Shown here: positions 5,681 through 9,108 of the stretch, piece by piece
Layout: each line of letters starts with the position of its first letter
How positions within the stretch are numbered: the first letter of the stretch is position 1
Source: Thermoleophilaceae bacterium
Lineage (GTDB): Bacteria; Actinomycetota; Thermoleophilia; Solirubrobacterales; Thermoleophilaceae
NCBI GenBank assembly: GCA_013696905.1
Contig: JACCXP010000208.1
Coordinates: 1 to 9,108, forward strand
Reading direction: 5' to 3'
Length of the DNA: 9,108 nt
Position numbers and translations under genes: made by a program
The notes under the pieces: model-generated
The model's database searches: none
The model's input: only the letters and a program-made list of their open reading frames with translations
Told to the model about the DNA's origin: nothing

Positions 5681-7506
5681 GGGGCTTCGGCGGCGGAGGT
5701 GCCCGCGAGCCCGTCGAGCGGCCGGCCGACCGCGGCGTGCGGCGCGCCAACTTGCGCCGCGTCGGGCGTCTCTTCGGCCCCTATCGCGGCCGGCTGGGGA
5801 TCGTGCTGGGGCTGATCGCGATCTCGGCGGGGCTCGGCATGGCCTCGCCGTTCCTGCTGCGCGACACGCTCGATCACGCGATCCCGGATCGCGACGTGAC
5901 CCTGCTGTCGCTTCTCGTCGGCGGCATGATCGCGATCTCGATCGTCACCGGCGTGATCGGCGTCGGCCAGACGTGGCTCTCTAACGCCGTCGGCCAGCGC
6001 GTGATGCACGACCTGCGCGCCGCTGTCTACCGCCACCTCCAGCGCCTGTCGCTCGCCTTCTTCACGCGCACGCGCACGGGCGAGGTCCAGTCGCGGATCG
6101 CCAACGACATCGGCGGCGTGCAGAACGTCGTCACCTCGACCGCGACGTCGATCGTCTCCAACGTGACGACGGTGCTTGCGACGATCGTGGCGATGTTCCT
6201 GCTCGACTGGCGCCTGGCCGCCTTCTCGCTCGCGCTGCTGCCCTTCTTCGTCTACCTCAGCCGGCGCGTGGGCAACCAGCGCCGCGGCATCACCACCGAC
6301 CGCCAGCGCAAGATGGCCGACATGTCGACGCTCGTCGAGGAGTCGCTGTCGGTGTCGGGGATCCTGCTCGGCAAGACGATGGGCCGCTCGCCGGAGCTCG
6401 CCGACCGCTTCGAGCGCGAGTCCTCGCGCCTCGCCGAGCTCGAGGTCCGTCAGCGCATGGCCGGGCGCTGGGTGATGGCCTCAATCCAGATGAGCTTCGC
6501 GATCATGCCGGCGCTCGTGTACTGGTTCGCGGGCTGGAGCTACGCGTCCGGCGGCGCCGCGATCTCGCTCGGCACGCTGGTCGCCTTCACGACGCTGCAG
6601 ACGCGCCTCTTCTTCCCGATCGGCTCACTGCTTTCGGTCGGGATCGACGTGCAGACCTCGCTCGCGCTGTTCGACCGCGTGTTCGAATACCTCGACCTGC
6701 CGGTGGACATCGAGGAGCGCGCTCGTGCCGTGGACCTGCGACAGCGGGCGACGAGCGGCCGGGTCGAGTTCGAGGGGGTGTGGTTTCGCTACGGCGAGGA
6801 CGGCGCCTGGACGCTGCGCGACGTGAGCATCGACGTGCCGGCCGGCACGCGTCTCGGCGTCGTCGGTGAGACCGGCTCGGGTAAGACGACGCTCGGCTAC
6901 CTGGTTGCGCGGCTCTACGAGGTCGAGCGCGGCCGCGTAGCGATCGACGGCGTCGCCGTGCGCGACGCCAGCTTCGCCTCGCTGGCGGAGTCGGTCGGGG
7001 TCGTCTCGCAGGAGACCTACCTCTTCCACGCCAGCGTGCGCGAGAACCTGCGCTTCGCGAGCCCCGATGCGACCGACGAAGAGATCGAGGACGCCGCACG
7101 CGCGGCTCGAATCCACGACCTGATCGCCTCGCTGCCGGACGGCTACGACACAGAGGTCGGCGAGCGCGGCTACCGCTTCTCGGGCGGGGAGAAGCAGCGG
7201 ATCGCGATCGCGCGCACGATCCTGCGCAACCCGCCGGTGCTTGTGCTCGACGAGGCCACGAGCGCGCTCGACACCGAGACCGAGCGCGCCGTCCAGGAGG
7301 CGCTCGACCGCCTCGCCGAGGGACGCACTACGATCGCGATCGCGCACCGCCTGTCGACCGTCCGCGACGCCGACCAGATCGTCGTGCTCGACGGCGGGCG
7401 CGTGGTCGAGCGCGGCACCCACGAGGAGCTGCTCGCGCGCGGCGGTCGCTATGCGGCGCTCGTCGCCCGCGACGCCGAGCTCGAGCCGGCCGCCGCGGCG
7501 CTCTGA
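5677..7506 (+). CDS. ABC transporter, fused permease/ATP-binding (homodimeric exporter)
   Basis: A 609-residue half-transporter of the type-IV exporter (MsbA/multidrug/lipid) class, which forms a dimer in the cytoplasmic membrane and uses ATP to extrude a substrate. A Gly/Arg-rich cytosolic start (1-40) precedes a six-helix transmembrane domain (about 41-335), with the coupling segment FFTRTRTGEVQSRI at 128-141. The nucleotide-binding domain (about 360-600) is complete: Walker A GETGSGKTT (397-405), Q-loop Gln445, signature FSGGEKQR (501-508), Walker B VLVLDEATS (521-529) with catalytic Glu526, D-loop SALD, and H-loop His557. FSGGE in place of LSGGQ is common among related actinobacterial exporters. 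All catalytic residues are present, so a homodimer is expected. It begins 16 bases after the peptidase gene with only a weak G-rich site (5668-5672) upstream, suggesting coupling. Substrate cannot be told from sequence; export of a lipid, drug or peptide is possible. Confidence 0.95.
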   Translation: MRGFGGGGAREPVERPADRGVRRANLRRVGRLFGPYRGRLGIVLGLIAISAGLGMASPFLLRDTLDHAIPDRDVTLLSLLVGGMIAISIVTGVIGVGQTWLSNAVGQRVMHDLRAAVYRHLQRLSLAFFTRTRTGEVQSRIANDIGGVQNVVTSTATSIVSNVTTVLATIVAMFLLDWRLAAFSLALLPFFVYLSRRVGNQRRGITTDRQRKMADMSTLVEESLSVSGILLGKTMGRSPELADRFERESSRLAELEVRQRMAGRWVMASIQMSFAIMPALVYWFAGWSYASGGAAISLGTLVAFTTLQTRLFFPIGSLLSVGIDVQTSLALFDRVFEYLDLPVDIEERARAVDLRQRATSGRVEFEGVWFRYGEDGAWTLRDVSIDVPAGTRLGVVGETGSGKTTLGYLVARLYEVERGRVAIDGVAVRDASFASLAESVGVVSQETYLFHASVRENLRFASPDATDEEIEDAARAARIHDLIASLPDGYDTEVGERGYRFSGGEKQRIAIARTILRNPPVLVLDEATSALDTETERAVQEALDRLAEGRTTIAIAHRLSTVRDADQIVVLDGGRVVERGTHEELLARGGRYAALVARDAELEPAAAAL

Positions 7507-7514
7507 CGCCGAAC

Positions 7515-7967
7515 TCAGCCGGGTGGGCTGGGCGTCGCCTCTAGCTCGGGTGGCAGCGCCTTCGGCCCGTCGGGATAGAGCCAGGCCAACTCCTCCGCGG
7601 TCATCTCGAGCGTGTTCGCCGCTTCGGCCGGGGCGCCGACGACGAGCCACAGCTGGTCGGCGTCGGTGTCGTTGAAGAGCTGGCGCACCGTGGCCGGCTC
7701 GACGTAGAGCGCCGACAGCGGCTCGGTCAGCGTGACGAGCTCCTCGCCCAGCCGGCAGCGACCCGTGCCCTCGAGCAGCAGGTAGAGCTCGGCTTGCGAT
7801 CGATGGCGATGGCGCGTCGAGGCCTGCCCGGGGGCGAGGCGCCACATCCGTGCCCCAAGGCGATCCGCCTCGAGTTGCTTCGCCAGATCGGTGTTCAGCA
7901 CCCCCATCTGGTTCGAAGGGCGCCAGAAGGCCTCGGAGGCCGGTAGTACCCGGAAGCCCGTGGTCAC
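7515..7967 (-). CDS. Small cupin-domain protein
   Basis: A 150-residue single-domain cupin. Motif 1 is exact, G-X5-HXH-X4-E-X6-G, from Gly47 through His53, His55 and Glu60 to Gly67. This gives three of the four usual metal ligands. Motif 2 (about 86-99, ending PATVRQLFN) has Arg/Gln where the fourth ligand histidine is expected, so metal binding may be altered or absent. An N-terminal segment (RVLPASEAFWRPSNQ) precedes the barrel, and a Pro/Glu-rich tail follows WLYPDGPKALPPE. No signal peptide is seen, so it is probably cytosolic. The GTG start overlaps the upstream antiporter stop by four bases (GTGA). GGAGG sits only one base before the GTG, which is too close for ordinary initiation but compatible with coupled reinitiation. 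A later in-frame ATG at residue 21 is less likely, because it would discard the N-terminal segment. Cupins range from isomerases to ligand sensors; no specific function can be assigned. Confidence 0.88.
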   Translation of the reverse strand: MTTGFRVLPASEAFWRPSNQMGVLNTDLAKQLEADRLGARMWRLAPGQASTRHRHRSQAELYLLLEGTGRCRLGEELVTLTEPLSALYVEPATVRQLFNDTDADQLWLVVGAPAEAANTLEMTAEELAWLYPDGPKALPPELEATPSPPG

Positions 7968-9108
7968 CCCTCCAGCCGGGCTTCCTCGAGGTCGAGGTCG
8001 CGTTGCACGCGGCGCAGCACCTCGTCGGAGATCCGGTGCTCGTTGCGCATCCGCACCAGCGTGTCGCGCTCGGCCTGGAGGAGCTCGGTTCGCAGGCGCA
8101 TGAAGGCCCCCGTTCGATCCTCGTAGTCGATCCCGTCGCCGTCGCCGTCGGACTCGCCGATCAGGTTGGCAAAGCGCCGGCGGCGATAGTCGTAGAGCCC
8201 GCGCAGGCGGTCGGCGGTGGCGCCGCGCACCCACTCCTCGCCCGCCAGCTCGTCGATGCGATCGATCGCCGCCTCGGCCGCTCGCAGGCGCGCCTCGCTC
8301 TCCTCGCGCGCTTCGGAGTCGTCGTCCTCGAGGTCGAGCGCGCGGATCAGCGGCGGCAGCGACAGGCCTTGGAGCACCAGTGTCCCCACGATCACGCAGA
8401 AGGTGAGGAAAATGATCAGGTCGCGCGCGGGGAAGGGCTCGCCGCCGGTGAGGGTCTCCGGAACTGCAAGCGCCGCGGCGAGCGAGACCGCGCCCCGCAG
8501 CCCGGTCCAGCTGACCAGGAACGTCGACTGCCACGGCGGCGGCGGGTCCCGCTCGCGCAGGCGGGGGCTGAGCCGGCGGGGGAGGTAGGTGAGCAGGAAG
8601 ACCCACACGATCCGAGTGACGATCACCGCCGCCACGACCGCCACGGCGTAAAGGGCGAGGCTCGCCGGCCGCTCGCCCGCCAGCCCGTCGAGCAGCGGGC
8701 GCAGCTGGAGCCCGATCAGGACGAACAGCGCCGTGTTGAGCAGGAACGTGAGGATCTCCCAGATCGAGAAGGCCTGGATGCGTGTGCTGGGCGCGATCAG
8801 CTGCGGCGCGCGCCAGCCGAGGTAGATGCCGACCGTCACCGCCGCCAGCACGCCGGAGACGCCGATCGCCTCCGCGGGTAGGTAGGCGAAGTAGGCGGTG
8901 AACAGGGAGATGGTGATCTCGACGAGCGGGTTCTCGAGCCGTCGCCGGATGGCCGCCACGATGAACCCGATCGCGAGCCCCACCGCCACGCCGCCGATCG
9001 CGCTCAGCACGAACTGGAGGCCCGCCATCCACAAGGAGAACGAGCCCGACAGCACGGCGCCGAGGGCGAAGCGATAGGCGACGAGCGCCGTGCCGTCGTT
9101 GATCAGGC
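7964..9108 (-). CDS. CPA1 family Na+/H+ antiporter (partial, 5' end off window)
   Basis: The reading frame is open through the right edge, leaving 380 complete residues; the N-terminal membrane part is missing. CPA1 antiporters exchange cytosolic Na+ (or K+) for protons to control pH and salt. The fragment begins with LINDGTALVAYRF, containing the hallmark Asn-Asp pair (9095-9100). A membrane segment with AEAIGVSGVLAAVTVGI, a further helix LLNTALFVLIGLQL and the conserved TGLRGAVSLAAALAVP follow, all classic for the family. About 125 residues of charged cytosolic tail follow LIRALDLEDDD. It contains the basic patch DYRRRRF, an acidic DGDGDGIDYED loop, and the helical ending NEHRISDEVLRRVQRDLDLEEARLE seen in many bacterial NhaP-like proteins. 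A GTG at 9053-9055 could be mistaken for a start, but it lies after the Asn-Asp motif and is internal. The gene is probably co-transcribed with the cupin gene. Confidence 0.94.
   Translation of the reverse strand, partial: LINDGTALVAYRFALGAVLSGSFSLWMAGLQFVLSAIGGVAVGLAIGFIVAAIRRRLENPLVEITISLFTAYFAYLPAEAIGVSGVLAAVTVGIYLGWRAPQLIAPSTRIQAFSIWEILTFLLNTALFVLIGLQLRPLLDGLAGERPASLALYAVAVVAAVIVTRIVWVFLLTYLPRRLSPRLRERDPPPPWQSTFLVSWTGLRGAVSLAAALAVPETLTGGEPFPARDLIIFLTFCVIVGTLVLQGLSLPPLIRALDLEDDDSEAREESEARLRAAEAAIDRIDELAGEEWVRGATADRLRGLYDYRRRRFANLIGESDGDGDGIDYEDRTGAFMRLRTELLQAERDTLVRMRNEHRISDEVLRRVQRDLDLEEARLEG
7968..7973 (-). promoter_or_regulatory. Very close Shine-Dalgarno (GGAGGG) before the cupin GTG
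   Basis: On the minus strand GGAGGG directly abuts the GTG at 7967 and also encodes the last residues of the antiporter. A five-base core, GGAGG, leaves only one base of spacing. Ribosomes terminating at the overlapping TGA could use it to restart rather than to initiate independently. Confidence 0.4.
8133..8150. repeat. Three tandem copies of CCGTCG within the antiporter gene
   Basis: CCGTCG is repeated three times without interruption. On the coding (minus) strand it yields the alternating Asp-Gly run in the acidic loop of the antiporter tail. The hexamer unit keeps the frame, so copy-number change would lengthen or shorten the loop without breaking the protein. Confidence 0.7.

Noticed and set aside
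7178..7201. FSGGE instead of LSGGQ in the ABC signature as a sign of inactivation
   Set aside because: This variant is common in active actinobacterial exporters, and all other ATPase residues, including Glu526 and His557, are intact.
7968..9032. Minus-strand frame extending the cupin upstream into a 505-residue protein
   Set aside because: The extra part is an out-of-frame shadow of the antiporter, which carries the conserved Asn-Asp and TGLRGAVSLA motifs; the cupin begins at the GTG at 7967.

Overview
The window is very GC-rich (around 70% by eye, with codon third positions almost all G or C). Every gene reads as typical for a high-GC actinobacterium. The tau C-terminal domain of DnaX, the dnaX-ybaB pairing, the FSGGE-type ABC exporter and two possible leaderless promoters suggest Actinomycetota, perhaps a deep lineage such as Thermoleophilia. 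That placement is inference; no rRNA or other phylogenetic marker is visible.

Layout. (1) Positions 1-1135, minus strand: a polytopic membrane protein resembling GT-C glycosyltransferases, cut by the left edge. (2) Positions 1136-1200: a compact divergent regulatory region with two outward-facing -10-like boxes around a strong inverted repeat. (3) Positions 1201-7506, plus strand: four closely packed genes with gaps of 5, 3 and 16 nt. They are dnaX (clamp-loader tau subunit), ybaB/ebfC (nucleoid-associated protein), a secreted M14 zinc carboxypeptidase with beta-sandwich-like domains on both sides of the catalytic core, and a homodimeric ABC exporter. (4) Positions 7515-9108, minus strand: a CPA1-type Na+/H+ antiporter, cut by the right edge, followed by a small cupin-domain protein whose GTG start overlaps the antiporter stop (GTGA). 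The two blocks converge with only 8 bp between stop codons.

How the genes work together. dnaX and ybaB are the usual replication/nucleoid pair. recR, which often follows ybaB, is absent here; secretion and transport genes follow directly instead. If the four plus-strand genes are one transcript, a replication module shares its promoter with an exported peptidase and an exporter. The antiporter-cupin pair looks translationally coupled.

I see no mobile element, CRISPR array, RNA gene or defence cassette, and no convincing new system. The observations worth a second look are modest: the symmetric divergent promoter/hairpin, the lost zinc-ligand cysteines and Asp-for-Ser change in DnaX, the missing recR, the architecture and eight cysteines of the peptidase, a six-codon mini-ORF bridging peptidase and exporter, and the altered second cupin motif.
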